This document shows, piece by piece, positions 35,857 through 46,028 of a stretch of 64,000 nt of DNA (positions within the stretch are counted from its first letter, which is position 1; every line of letters starts with the position of its first letter). Source of the stretch: Bacillota bacterium (GTDB taxonomy: Bacteria; Bacillota; Clostridia; Lachnospirales; CAG-274); assembly GCA_017460805.1 (NCBI GenBank), contig JAFUAF010000052.1, forward strand, positions 1 through 64,000. Reading direction: 5' to 3'. The notes beneath the pieces were generated by a model. It ran no database searches. It was not told the origin of the DNA and saw nothing but the letters and a program-made list of their open reading frames with translations. Both the position numbers and the translations under genes were made by a program.

Positions 35857-36858
35857 ATGGCAATCATACCTAATAAAAATATGAAACTTGCTTTTTTTAG
35901 TACAAAGCCCTATGAGCAGGCAGTGTTTAAACCTTATGAAAAAGATTTCGGGATACAGTTTAGATATTTCAACAGACATCTTACGGAGGATACTGCGGTT
36001 TATTCCTACGGATGTGATGCAGTATGCGCATTTGTAAATGATACTGTAAATGCAACTGTTATAGATGAACTTGTTCAATGCGGCGTGAAGGTATTGGCTC
36101 TCAGATGCGCAGGATACAATAATGTAGACCTTGAATATGCAAAGGGCAAACTTACGGTCGTTAGAGTACCTGCCTATTCTCCCTATGCAGTTGCAGAGCA
36201 CGCGGCATCGTTGCTCTTGACGGCGGTAAGGCACATACATAAAGCATATATTCGTACAAGAGAATTTAATTTTTCCCTTAACGGACTTGTTGGCTTTGAT
36301 TTGCACGGAAAGACGGTAGGTATAATCGGCGAGGGTAAAATAGGTCAGATATTTATGAATATATGCAGGGGTTTTGGTATGAAGCTTCTTGTGAACACAA
36401 ACCACCCAAGGGGTGCAGAAGATGTGGAGTATGTTTCTGTTGATGAAATATGCAGACGCAGTGATATAATATCTCTTCACTGCCCGCTGTTTCCCGAAAC
36501 CATGCACCTGATAAATGCCGAAAGAATAGCTATGATGAAAGACGGCGTTGTTATAGTGAATATTTCAAGAGGCGCACTTATAGATTCCAATGCACTTATA
36601 GATGGACTGAAATCCCGTAAGATCGCCGCTGCCGCCCTTGATGTGTACGAAGACGAAGGAGCATTGTTCTATGAGGACTACTCCGAGGATATAGTGCTTG
36701 ATGATACTATCGCAAGGCTTATAAGTATGCCCAATGTAATAGTAACATCGCATCAGGGATTTTTGACAAGGGATGCCCTCGAAAGCATTGCAAAGACTAC
36801 AGTGGAGAATCTTAAAGCGTTTGAACGCGGAGAAAAGAGCGGAAACGAACTGGTTTGA
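35857..36858 (+). CDS. ldhA: D-lactate dehydrogenase (D-2-hydroxyacid family)
   Basis: Substrate-domain start resembles LdhA (FKPYEKDFGIQFRYFNRHL). RCAGYNNVDLEYAK contains the conserved Arg and NNVD. GKTVGIIGEGKIGQIF is the NAD-binding GxGxxG. DIISLHCPLFPETMHLI, NISRGALIDSNALI, DVYEDEGALFYED (catalytic Glu) and TSHQGFLTRDALESIA (catalytic His) complete the family pattern. 333 aa is the usual size. It interconverts pyruvate and D-lactate, regenerating NAD+ in fermentation. It stands alone between two giant surface-protein genes, with hairpins on both sides, and shows no functional link to them. Confidence 0.9.
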   Translation: MAIIPNKNMKLAFFSTKPYEQAVFKPYEKDFGIQFRYFNRHLTEDTAVYSYGCDAVCAFVNDTVNATVIDELVQCGVKVLALRCAGYNNVDLEYAKGKLTVVRVPAYSPYAVAEHAASLLLTAVRHIHKAYIRTREFNFSLNGLVGFDLHGKTVGIIGEGKIGQIFMNICRGFGMKLLVNTNHPRGAEDVEYVSVDEICRRSDIISLHCPLFPETMHLINAERIAMMKDGVVIVNISRGALIDSNALIDGLKSRKIAAAALDVYEDEGALFYEDYSEDIVLDDTIARLISMPNVIVTSHQGFLTRDALESIAKTTVENLKAFERGEKSGNELV

Positions 36859-36893
36859 AAGTGTTTTAAGAATACAGAATATAATAAAATATG

Positions 36894-36930
36894 AAATCAT
36901 AATCACCCGTTGGACGGGTGGTTATGATTT
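36894..36930 (+). terminator. Hairpin after ldhA
   Basis: AAATCATAATCACCCGT and ACGGGTGGTTATGATTT form a 17-bp stem with a TGG loop (one mismatch). Followed by GTTTCT; ends both directions moderately. Confidence 0.7.
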
Positions 36931-37042
36931 GTTTCTAAAATGAGTAGTAAATTTTAGAACAGAATTAGTATTAATACCAATATTCCGTTAATTCCTTGAT
37001 AAAATTTCGGAATGATCTATGTAAAGAAAGGAGATGGATAAA

Positions 37043-40000
37043 ATGTTGAAAAAGCGAACAAGATTTGTTGCTTTACTGCTTGCGTTATCCATAGCGGCAC
37101 CGAGTGTCGTTTGGGCGGATACGGGGCAGGAGATCGACGTATCGGCTTTGAGGGTGAGCGAGGCTTTTGCCGCAAAACACCCGAACGGTATGTTTGAGGT
37201 GCTTTCGCCGTATATTATGACGGGTGAGGGCAAAGAATTTGACTTTTATGTTTTGCGCCGAGGCGGTACTGAGGGTGCGGCAAGCGTAAACATAAAGGCG
37301 GTGGAAATTTCCGCAAAATACGGCGAGGACTTTATTTTGCAGGAAAAAGATGCACTCGGTTTCTATCACGATTTAAAGAAGAGTACGGATAACCCAACCG
37401 TTCTTGAAAATCAGATAGAACAAAACAAGGATATTCTGTTCACAACGGACAGACTTGCTTCGGGTGCGGGCATTGATGTATATGCCTTTGATGAAACCGC
37501 TTCGGGCGCAGCTGTGGAAGTTTCGGACGATACAAGCGGAGAAACCGAGGTTTTGGAAAGCACGGCACCCAAAAGCATAAGCGTTGACGAAGCATTAAAA
37601 CAAGAAGATGCACCGGTGACCGCCTATTCGGACGATATGGGCAGCTACACCTCGGCGCTTCATAAAATGCGTGATGAAGCCACAGGTGTGACAACACCGA
37701 CGGTGAGCGATTCGGCCGCATATTCGCTTGATGATGTGTTTGAAGTAAAAAACAAAGAAGAAGTGCAGCTTGCCAATGATGCGGCGGAGGCTTTTGACGG
37801 CCTTGCATACACAGTCGATTTTAAGGACGGCGAAGCATACAAGATAATTCACGTCAAGATAACCGATGATGATGTGTATGAAGCACAGGAGGCATTTTCG
37901 CTTTCGCTCTATGACCCGACAAACGGTGCGGAGATAGGCGAACAGAATTCGTCAAGCGTTATTATTGATGATGATGAAAAGGTCGAAAAAAGTAATATCG
38001 GCTTTGCATCGGAAAATTATCAGGTATTTTCGGACGCTGACGGTGTTACCGTTACATTAAAGCGTGAGGGCAATGTAAATGACTATGTAAATGTTTATGT
38101 ATCTACCCTTGCAGACAGCGCAAAGGCGGACGAGGACTACACACCCGTTATGGGTGATATGATGTTCCTGCCAGGCGAGACCGAAAAGAAGATATATGTT
38201 CCCATTTTAAAGGACAATATTGCGGAAAAAGACCTTACGGAAAGCCTGTATTTTGATATTACCGCAGAGACGGAAGATAATGCAGACATTACGGGCAAGC
38301 GTACCCGTGTTGAGATACTGCCGTATGCAAACACAGATAATCAAGCACTTGTGAATGTCATGGCACATTCCGGAAGTGATGAAAACGGTAAAGTAACGGC
38401 ATATTCCGCAGAAGATGCACCTGTGGAGGTCTACGCAGACACCGGCGAATATCAAACAATGGTCGGCAGAAATTGGAGCAGAATGACCGCAAGTGCAACA
38501 AATTTTTGGGGTTGTTCGGCTTGGAGCTATTATAACGGAAACGTAGATCTTGTCGGTATTGAAAGAATAGCATTTAAGTGGCAGAATAACGGCATCTCGG
38601 CTTCAAGCTACAACAGCAGACAGGTCAGCACCGTTACCTTCGGCGGCGTTACCAAAAGCAAATATAAGACTTTTGACGAAACGACCGGCGAGATAAGTGC
38701 AAGCGAAATGCAGAGCAAAAACCTGCGCAATGACAATACTTCTTACGAATTTAAGGCGTATTGCGAAGTCGGCAACAAAATGAATCTTTGGGTATATGAT
38801 GTATTTCTATATTACACCAAGTTCAACTTCCTGACAAAAGCCCCCGATAAGCTGACCTACAATGTTTACAACGGCACAGGTGCAGGCAATGTTGTTTCAA
38901 GTGCGCAGTTTACACCGGGTACAACAACGGTATCGGCATCGGATTTCAGAAAATATAACTATATAAGAGCATATGCAAACCTGAACGATGAGGGCAGACA
39001 GTACGGCTGCACGGCAAAAGATGTTACTCTTACGGGTAATGATAAGAGTATTACAAAATCGTCGGGCGAATATATCTATGTTGACAACGGTTTTATTAAG
39101 GACTATATCTACAACGGCAATCAAGCCAAGAGTACCCTTACCGCAAAAGCCAACTTTACAAGAACCGAAAAGGTAAACAAAATACATATTGCAAAATATG
39201 AAAACGGTATTGTTAAGATAGGCGGCACAGCATACAACGACACAGACCTTACAAGCAATGTATGGTATAAGGGTGATAAACTGCGCCTTGAAATAATACC
39301 CGATCAGGGCTATCATATTGCAAATATAACTGCGGACGGTAAGACCTACAAGCAAGGCGACGATATTTCGCTTGCAAACAATATGACATTAAAGGTCGAA
39401 TTTGCAAGAGATGATAATTCCGTAAGTGTTTTACATGGTTATGTGGGTACATACAATTACGAAGATCTTGATGCGAATGCCAAACACGGTTATGTATCAA
39501 CTCCTAATCTGATAAATGAGAAATATGTTGCGCCTATGACAAGAACGCAGTATATAAACTCTCTTTCGGAAGAAGAAAGAAACAGTGTTTTGCTTTCTGC
39601 TTATCAGCAGTATGTTCAGGACAACGGTATGTCGGATAAGTTTGCAAACGAGATACCGCAGTTTTATCTTGATCTGACAGGATATAAAGTTTCAAACAAA
39701 AACTTGGATTATAAAGCATATTTAACAGTTCAAGACTATAAAAACCTTTTGGTATATTTTGGGATCTATAAAAATGATGAAGAAATAGACCGTTTAGCAA
39801 AACAAGGTAGGGATGGATTCTTAAAAATTATCAAAAACAGACTTAGCAGCGGCAAGAAAAAATACGCAAGCGATCTGGAAATCTATTTCAGCTATACAAG
39901 CGGCGGTTTGCTCGGAAATGATACTATTTATTACAACAATCAAAATATAAGCAGATACCGATACGTTGATCTTATTGATGATTTTGTTGATGCAATAGGC

Positions 40001-43000
40001 AAAGACGATTTTGCCAATTTATCCCAAAAACAAATAGATTTTTTGGATGGTGTAGCTGATTTAAAGATAGTTCCGACCGACAAAACACAAATGGCTATTT
40101 ATAAGTTAAGCACAGGCGGTGCGTCATTCGATGGAGTTGATGAAGCGGCGGCACTTGACAGCCATATTGAGCAGCCATATGCAGAATATATTAAAAAATA
40201 CAATGCAGAAAAAGCAAAAACAATGGGTATAAGCAATATTGAAAATTATGCCGTCAACAACCTTACCACAGGTGACACGGTAAATCTTGTTGCACAGCTT
40301 GAGGACGGCTATACCTGCGTATGGGTATATAACGATAATGCAAAGAACATCAAAGAAAGTGATCAGGCTTTATACACTATCCATGTCGGCGACAGTTTCA
40401 GTTTTGAGGTGCAGAACAAGGCGGCAACGGTAAAATATTACTTTGTGCCGATAAATGACAGACTGCCCGATACGATAGTTCACGGACGCATTATCAGACC
40501 TACGCAGACCCTGAGAACAAAGGGCAGCGAAAGAGTTGATATAAACAACAGTTCCACCTATCAGGCTGTACAGGGTGCAGATATCACAATAGGTTCGATC
40601 GGTGCAAATTCGTCTGTTGTTGACGGCAAGACGTACTATACAACAACACAGACCGATGCAAACGGCTATTTCAATGTGCTTGTACCGCACGGTATGGAAG
40701 GTCTTTTAACAAACATTATCGTGGCAAACGGCGAAAAAACTTATGTAAAGCACGCTGTTATTCTTGACAAGAGCGACAGCAAAGATCAGACGATAGTCTT
40801 TGCCCTGCCTTATCAGAATGACGAGATATGGGTAAGAAGTTTTGAGTTTAACTGCAACGAAAGCACAAAAGAAGGTGTTTATGTTGAGGATAAAAACATA
40901 ACTCTTACGGCGGCACTTGATGTTGCGGACGGTTATAATGTATCACAGGTAGTTCTTCGAAGCTACAACGTAAAGGGCGACCTTGTAAAATCATGGCAGA
41001 TGGATCCGCAGGGCGGCTATGTTTACAAATCGACCTTTAATGCAAAAGAATATTTAAAGGACGGCGGCAGACTCACCATTGAAGCTTATGACGGTTACGG
41101 CAGAGGTGTCGGACAGGTGGAATCGGGCTGTATATTTACGGAGCCTCCGCAGCCGACACAGGTAGGAATGCCTGCAATGGATGAACTTGGCGGTGCAAGT
41201 TTTGATACTGTAGGCAGTGTTACCCCCGAACTTGACAGCGGCGATTATGTTATGACTCCGACAAAAATGGAGTATGATGAAAGCACAGGCACAATGACCA
41301 CCACAGAGGGCAACGGTGAACCGTTTGAAATTGCTGTTTTAAGTGGTACGATCATCAAAAATGAGATAAAGGCGGCAACGGAAGACGGCAGCAGCGTATT
41401 TATCAACGGCACTGCGATAGATCGTGTTGCAAGGCTGACTGCTGCAATAGATCCATTGTCCTCCAATATAACAATCAGCAATCCAAAGGCAACAGGTCAG
41501 TCGGGTGAAAACACTTGGAAAAAGCCCGACGGCATGGGAAAAGTAGGTGCAAAAGGCGGCAAGTTATCTCACAGTGTCGGTCTTGATGTCGGTTTTTACA
41601 TAAGTCTTAAAAAAGAGCATACCGATGACGGAGAGGTAAAGTATTACTACGACCAGATCTATGCTATTTTCGGCGTTAATGTTAATGCCCAAAAAGATTT
41701 TCAGATATTTATCGGTCCCGTTCCGTGCTATATAACGCTCAAAGGCGGTATTACGGTCAAAGGTCTTTTGGGTATGGTGCCTAATCCGGGCGTTGATAAA
41801 AGATTAAGTATGGACGGCATAAAAATGGATACCGATGTTTTAAGAGAAGGCGGTATGGATGTCGCAGGTCTTATAATTATAAAACCAAGACTTACACTTG
41901 GTGCAGGAGTAGGCGTGCGCGGTGCTTTCTCGGTCGGCGTAAGCGGCAATATGGTTATGGATATAGCTTACCAGCCATGGTCGGACGGCGCAGGTACTGT
42001 AGAGTTCTCGCTTAATGTGGATATAGATATAGGATTTATACCTATTTCATTTGCTATAGCCAAGGTGAAACTGGGTATGTTCTATACCGATAATTATCAC
42101 GAAAATTCGTGGCTGGATTTCAGCAATGCGGCAAACAAACTTGATTTTGATAATTACGTCAAAACATTGTCCGTTGATGATGAAACAACAATAAGCGGTT
42201 CAATGGGCAGAGTTGCGAGAGGTCACGGCAACACGCTTGAAACACCGATAAGAACATTTGCGGCTGATGAAAGCGACAGCCCGATAACAGCTTATGCAGA
42301 AAACGATGTAAGAGAAACATTAAAGCATCCGAAACCGCAGTTATTGCATTTAAGCGGCAAAAAGCAGATAATGTTCTACATGGGCGATGACGCATCAAGA
42401 GCAGATTATGATTGTCAGGCGGTTTACTATGTACTTTATGATGGCACTAAATGGGGACAGCCCGTAAAGGTCGATGATGACGGTACAACGGATATGGACT
42501 TTAACGCAGTTCAGGCAGGTGACAAGGTAATACTTGTTTACAGCGACCTTAACAAGCAGTTCGGAAATACACTTTCCGATGTTCCCGAATATCTCAACAG
42601 CTCGGATATGAGCGTGAGAGTATTTGACGGAAACGGCAATATGGGCGAAGAAAAGCAGCTTACAAAAGAAGATAACTTCTCAAACTCTATGCCTCGAATA
42701 GCTTATGACGAAAAGACAGGCAGAACCCTTATTGCTTATCTTGCAACGGATTACAACGATTCAAGAGCAGATTTCGGTTACAGCACAATGGGCGAACTTA
42801 ACAGCTTCCTTAACAATTCTTACGGAACAGTTTGCTACAAGATGTATGACGGCGATTTTAACGAAGTGGGATATTCGTCAAATGAATTGACCTATCTTGC
42901 TTATGAAGAACATTACGGCGAGGATTCACTCGATAATCAGCGTTTTGTTCCTGTGGCAGTTGATACACTTAATGTAAACGAAATGACAGCCAACGCTTAT

Positions 43001-45553
43001 ATGGATAAAGTTTATATCACATATACAGTCGATACGGACGGCAATTCCGAAACAAGCGACGATATGGAACTTTACGCTTCAGTAATAGATATTAACAACA
43101 ATTCTTCCGTTGGACCCATAAGGCTGACAACAAATGACGTTCAGGACAGCAATCCGCAGACAGTGGAATATGACGGAAAAATATTTATCTATTGGAACAG
43201 AAACGGAAATATCGTTTATGCCGACCTTGACAGCACTTTGGGCGGCGATATAGTTCAGACAAACAACGGCTACACCGCAGGCGATATGTTCTTTAATGTG
43301 GTGCAGGAGGGCAGCGATGCGGCACAGACATTCCGCATAAGCTACGAGCCTAACGGCATACTTTACCTCACATGGAACCAGCTTGACAGCAATATAGAAG
43401 TTGTTAATGATGAAGAAGTTTCAATAGCAAAACGCAGTATTTATATGCGTACTTATGACCCGCACTACAAGTCCGAAAGCTACACGGACGAGGAAACGGG
43501 CGAAACAAATTATATTTACACCGGTATGTGGGGTGCAGCAACGGAATTTGATGTACCCGACAATAACTATGAAATGTTCAGCGAGCAGACATTCACCGCA
43601 CTTGACGCAGATAACGCAGTATGTGCATACAGACGCTTTATGTGGGTGGATAACGGTGACGGTGTAAAAGAAGCACCTAACTCCGACCTTGTTATCGCAA
43701 GCTACCACGTTGTAAGTACACTTGATATTACAGATGTTTACAGCGATCCGCAGTACCCAACAATAGGTGACGATGCAGTTCTTCACGTTAAAGTACAGAA
43801 CGCAGGCGTACTCCCGTCGGAAAGCGTTACATTCAAGGCTAAAATGACCGACAGCGAGGGCAATGTTACCGATCTCGGAGAAGATACTGTATATACACAC
43901 CTTGCAACATCAAGCGAAGTCGAGGGCAGCTTTACATACAAAGTTCCCGAAAACGGTGACAGCTACACATTCACTATTACTGCTTGGGAAGAAAACCTGA
44001 CCGAAGATGCGGCAGTATATAAAAAGACATTTACAAAAGCACCTGTTATCGAGAATATCGATCCGCAGTTGACAAGAACAAACAATGCTTATGAAAATAT
44101 CAAAGCGGCGTTTGTAAACAAGGGCAACAAGGCAACGGGCGAAATGACATTAAAGGTAAGCGCAAGAAACAACGGCGAAAATGCACAGCTTGATGAATTG
44201 CTTAACACAACGATAGGCTCGCTTGAACCTAACGAAACTGTAAGCATAGATGAGGAAATTCTTATCGGCGAAAGCTGGGGCAGCGGCAATATGATAAGAC
44301 TGTATATTTCACTTGAAAACGCAGACGGAGAACTGTACAGTGAAATTGCAGACATATATCTGTTAAGTGACGAAGACCTTGATGTTACGGATATTGTCAT
44401 AAATGACGGAAATGAAGAAACTATCGAAGTAAATGCAGGCGAATGGGCAGCACCTCACTTTGAGATAACACCTATCGGCGCAATGGCAAGCAACAAACTT
44501 GTTTACTCGATAAGTGACAGCGACATTGCAGACATCGACCCGTCAAACGGACGTGTTTACGGCAAGAAAGAGGGTACGGCAACAATAACCGTATCGGCAG
44601 TAAACAGCAAATACAGCCTGTTTGTTGACGAGGATAACAATACCTACGACAGCGAGGGCAACCTTATTCTCTTTGACGAAAACGGCGTTGTAAACGAACC
44701 TGCACTTGCTGAAGCAGGCGGCAGTTCGGCAGTTTTGACAAAGCAAGTTCAGGTTAAAGTTACGGGTACACTTCCCGAAACTACAACGGAGATCACAACA
44801 GAAGCTACAACAGAAACCACAAGCGAAGTTACAACAAAATCTTCGTCAAGCAGAAGTTCGGGCGGTGGCGGTGGCGGCAGCAGTTCAAGAATTGCGGCAG
44901 CAACCACAACAACAGAAGAAACAAGCGAAACAACAACGGCAGATGTTGAAAACAACACCGAGGCAACAACAGAAAACACAGCAGACGATTACACAGGATT
45001 TATTGATGTTAAGGGTCTGTGGTGTGAAAATATCGTAAACACACTTCACGATCTCGGTCTTGTAAACGGCAGAACGGAAGATAAGTTTGCACCGAATGAC
45101 AATTTAACAAGAGCAGAGCTTGTTCAGCTGCTTGCTAATTTAAGCGGCGCCGACCTTTCGGTTTATGCAAATGCAGATGCGAAATTTGCAGATGTTGACA
45201 CTAACGCTTGGTATTATGCGGCGGTTATGTGGGCAGCAGACAACAATATCGTTTACGGTGTCGGAAATGATATGTTTGCACCCGACACAAGCATAACAAG
45301 AGAAGATACGGCAGCAATTATTTACAGATATTTGGGTGTTGATGCAGCGGCAGACAGCAATAACTTCACCGATACAAACGAAATAAGTGCTTACGCATCG
45401 GATGCAGTAAATACACTTTCGGCCGTAGGAATTATAAACGGCTATCCCGATAATACTTTCAGACCGAAGAATACAATAACAAGGGCAGAAGCGGCTTCTG
45501 TTTTGTATGGTGTAAATAACAGGCAGTATAAAAATATTGGTAACACACGTTGA
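37043..45553 (+). CDS. Giant SLH-anchored surface protein with Calx-beta, CARDB-like and Big2 domains (2,836 aa)
   Basis: Signal peptide (MLKKRTRFVALLLALSIAAP, cleavage after VWA). ATG 37043 is chosen (9 bases after AAAGGAG); ATG 37034 abuts the ribosome site. Calx-beta-like domains lie about residues 40-120 and 260-430 (for example GVTVTLKREGNVNDYVNVYV). A carboxypeptidase-regulatory-like fold is near 1140-1240 and a CARDB-like domain near 2220-2330 (PTIGDDAVLHVKVQNAGVLP). A Big2 domain spans 2450-2530. A Thr/Glu-rich linker with six Gly in a row comes before three C-terminal SLH modules, recognised by LTRAELVQLLANL, ITREDTAAIIYRYL and ITRAEAASVLYG. SLH domains bind pyruvylated wall polymer, which csaB and tagA in this window could help make. 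The length and modular build fit a large adhesin; no enzyme domain is seen. Confidence 0.9.
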   Translation: MLKKRTRFVALLLALSIAAPSVVWADTGQEIDVSALRVSEAFAAKHPNGMFEVLSPYIMTGEGKEFDFYVLRRGGTEGAASVNIKAVEISAKYGEDFILQEKDALGFYHDLKKSTDNPTVLENQIEQNKDILFTTDRLASGAGIDVYAFDETASGAAVEVSDDTSGETEVLESTAPKSISVDEALKQEDAPVTAYSDDMGSYTSALHKMRDEATGVTTPTVSDSAAYSLDDVFEVKNKEEVQLANDAAEAFDGLAYTVDFKDGEAYKIIHVKITDDDVYEAQEAFSLSLYDPTNGAEIGEQNSSSVIIDDDEKVEKSNIGFASENYQVFSDADGVTVTLKREGNVNDYVNVYVSTLADSAKADEDYTPVMGDMMFLPGETEKKIYVPILKDNIAEKDLTESLYFDITAETEDNADITGKRTRVEILPYANTDNQALVNVMAHSGSDENGKVTAYSAEDAPVEVYADTGEYQTMVGRNWSRMTASATNFWGCSAWSYYNGNVDLVGIERIAFKWQNNGISASSYNSRQVSTVTFGGVTKSKYKTFDETTGEISASEMQSKNLRNDNTSYEFKAYCEVGNKMNLWVYDVFLYYTKFNFLTKAPDKLTYNVYNGTGAGNVVSSAQFTPGTTTVSASDFRKYNYIRAYANLNDEGRQYGCTAKDVTLTGNDKSITKSSGEYIYVDNGFIKDYIYNGNQAKSTLTAKANFTRTEKVNKIHIAKYENGIVKIGGTAYNDTDLTSNVWYKGDKLRLEIIPDQGYHIANITADGKTYKQGDDISLANNMTLKVEFARDDNSVSVLHGYVGTYNYEDLDANAKHGYVSTPNLINEKYVAPMTRTQYINSLSEEERNSVLLSAYQQYVQDNGMSDKFANEIPQFYLDLTGYKVSNKNLDYKAYLTVQDYKNLLVYFGIYKNDEEIDRLAKQGRDGFLKIIKNRLSSGKKKYASDLEIYFSYTSGGLLGNDTIYYNNQNISRYRYVDLIDDFVDAIGKDDFANLSQKQIDFLDGVADLKIVPTDKTQMAIYKLSTGGASFDGVDEAAALDSHIEQPYAEYIKKYNAEKAKTMGISNIENYAVNNLTTGDTVNLVAQLEDGYTCVWVYNDNAKNIKESDQALYTIHVGDSFSFEVQNKAATVKYYFVPINDRLPDTIVHGRIIRPTQTLRTKGSERVDINNSSTYQAVQGADITIGSIGANSSVVDGKTYYTTTQTDANGYFNVLVPHGMEGLLTNIIVANGEKTYVKHAVILDKSDSKDQTIVFALPYQNDEIWVRSFEFNCNESTKEGVYVEDKNITLTAALDVADGYNVSQVVLRSYNVKGDLVKSWQMDPQGGYVYKSTFNAKEYLKDGGRLTIEAYDGYGRGVGQVESGCIFTEPPQPTQVGMPAMDELGGASFDTVGSVTPELDSGDYVMTPTKMEYDESTGTMTTTEGNGEPFEIAVLSGTIIKNEIKAATEDGSSVFINGTAIDRVARLTAAIDPLSSNITISNPKATGQSGENTWKKPDGMGKVGAKGGKLSHSVGLDVGFYISLKKEHTDDGEVKYYYDQIYAIFGVNVNAQKDFQIFIGPVPCYITLKGGITVKGLLGMVPNPGVDKRLSMDGIKMDTDVLREGGMDVAGLIIIKPRLTLGAGVGVRGAFSVGVSGNMVMDIAYQPWSDGAGTVEFSLNVDIDIGFIPISFAIAKVKLGMFYTDNYHENSWLDFSNAANKLDFDNYVKTLSVDDETTISGSMGRVARGHGNTLETPIRTFAADESDSPITAYAENDVRETLKHPKPQLLHLSGKKQIMFYMGDDASRADYDCQAVYYVLYDGTKWGQPVKVDDDGTTDMDFNAVQAGDKVILVYSDLNKQFGNTLSDVPEYLNSSDMSVRVFDGNGNMGEEKQLTKEDNFSNSMPRIAYDEKTGRTLIAYLATDYNDSRADFGYSTMGELNSFLNNSYGTVCYKMYDGDFNEVGYSSNELTYLAYEEHYGEDSLDNQRFVPVAVDTLNVNEMTANAYMDKVYITYTVDTDGNSETSDDMELYASVIDINNNSSVGPIRLTTNDVQDSNPQTVEYDGKIFIYWNRNGNIVYADLDSTLGGDIVQTNNGYTAGDMFFNVVQEGSDAAQTFRISYEPNGILYLTWNQLDSNIEVVNDEEVSIAKRSIYMRTYDPHYKSESYTDEETGETNYIYTGMWGAATEFDVPDNNYEMFSEQTFTALDADNAVCAYRRFMWVDNGDGVKEAPNSDLVIASYHVVSTLDITDVYSDPQYPTIGDDAVLHVKVQNAGVLPSESVTFKAKMTDSEGNVTDLGEDTVYTHLATSSEVEGSFTYKVPENGDSYTFTITAWEENLTEDAAVYKKTFTKAPVIENIDPQLTRTNNAYENIKAAFVNKGNKATGEMTLKVSARNNGENAQLDELLNTTIGSLEPNETVSIDEEILIGESWGSGNMIRLYISLENADGELYSEIADIYLLSDEDLDVTDIVINDGNEETIEVNAGEWAAPHFEITPIGAMASNKLVYSISDSDIADIDPSNGRVYGKKEGTATITVSAVNSKYSLFVDEDNNTYDSEGNLILFDENGVVNEPALAEAGGSSAVLTKQVQVKVTGTLPETTTEITTEATTETTSEVTTKSSSSRSSGGGGGGSSSRIAAATTTTEETSETTTADVENNTEATTENTADDYTGFIDVKGLWCENIVNTLHDLGLVNGRTEDKFAPNDNLTRAELVQLLANLSGADLSVYANADAKFADVDTNAWYYAAVMWAADNNIVYGVGNDMFAPDTSITREDTAAIIYRYLGVDAAADSNNFTDTNEISAYASDAVNTLSAVGIINGYPDNTFRPKNTITRAEAASVLYGVNNRQYKNIGNTR

Positions 45554-45566
45554 TTCTTGTAACGAT

Positions 45567-45746
45567 CTATAAATGAGCAAATACTGAATTTTGCATAAAT
45601 TTCTGTTTAGCGTTGCTTTTTGTGTGGCTGCAAACCGGTGAAAAACCTGTTTTTCTCCGATGATGTTGCTGCAGACAACGAGTAAGATAAATCATAATTT
45701 ATGCTGCTTGCGTATTGTGCAATTTACGAAATTTGCTCATTTATAG
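45567..45746. mobile_element. MITE with 16-bp perfect terminal inverted repeats (180 bp)
   Basis: CTATAAATGAGCAAAT (45567-45582) is exactly the reverse complement of ATTTGCTCATTTATAG (45731-45746). Inside are shorter palindromes and no coding frame. It lies between the SLH protein and the double-glycine peptide. No clear target duplication was found. Confidence 0.8.
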
Positions 45747-45766
45747 TAAAAATTATAAAATTGCGG

Positions 45767-45787
45767 GGACGGTCATACAGACCGTCC
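45767..45787 (+). other. Short leader hairpin before the double-glycine peptide gene
   Basis: GGACGGTC and GACCGTCC around ATACA, no T-run after it. It ends 14 bases before the ribosome site of the 45813 gene and may shape its translation. Confidence 0.55.
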
Positions 45788-45812
45788 TCCCGAAAAAGAA
45801 AGGAGAATAATT

Positions 45813-46028
45813 ATGAAGTCAAAAGATAATAAATTAACGGATGAACAGCTTAACAGTGTAGCGGGCGGCAAAGGTTACGCAAAAGAGGAAGAGAAAATAA
45901 TAATAATCGGGCTGAATGTCGCTATCACAAAATCGGAATTGTATGCTTTGGCAGAGAAAGACCCGTCACAGCTTAGTTCGTATGAACAAGCTATACTGGA
46001 TTATGCGCGGAACGCAAACCTTATATGA
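45813..46028 (+). CDS. Small peptide precursor with a double-glycine leader (71 aa)
   Basis: Leader MKSKDNKLTDEQLNSVAGG ends in Gly-Gly preceded by the LTDEQL-x-x-V-x-GG pattern of bacteriocin and peptide-pheromone leaders, which are cut and exported by peptidase-ABC transporters. The core of 52 residues (starting KGYAKEEEK) is not Cys-rich and not obviously a lanthipeptide. It has an amphipathic stretch IIIIGLNVAITKSELYALAE and an acidic helix to the C-terminus. The ribosome site AAAGGAG is strong. No transporter, immunity or modification gene is nearby. It overlaps the next frame by ATGA. Alternative: a short secreted or regulatory peptide rather than a bacteriocin. Confidence 0.6.
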   Translation: MKSKDNKLTDEQLNSVAGGKGYAKEEEKIIIIGLNVAITKSELYALAEKDPSQLSSYEQAILDYARNANLI

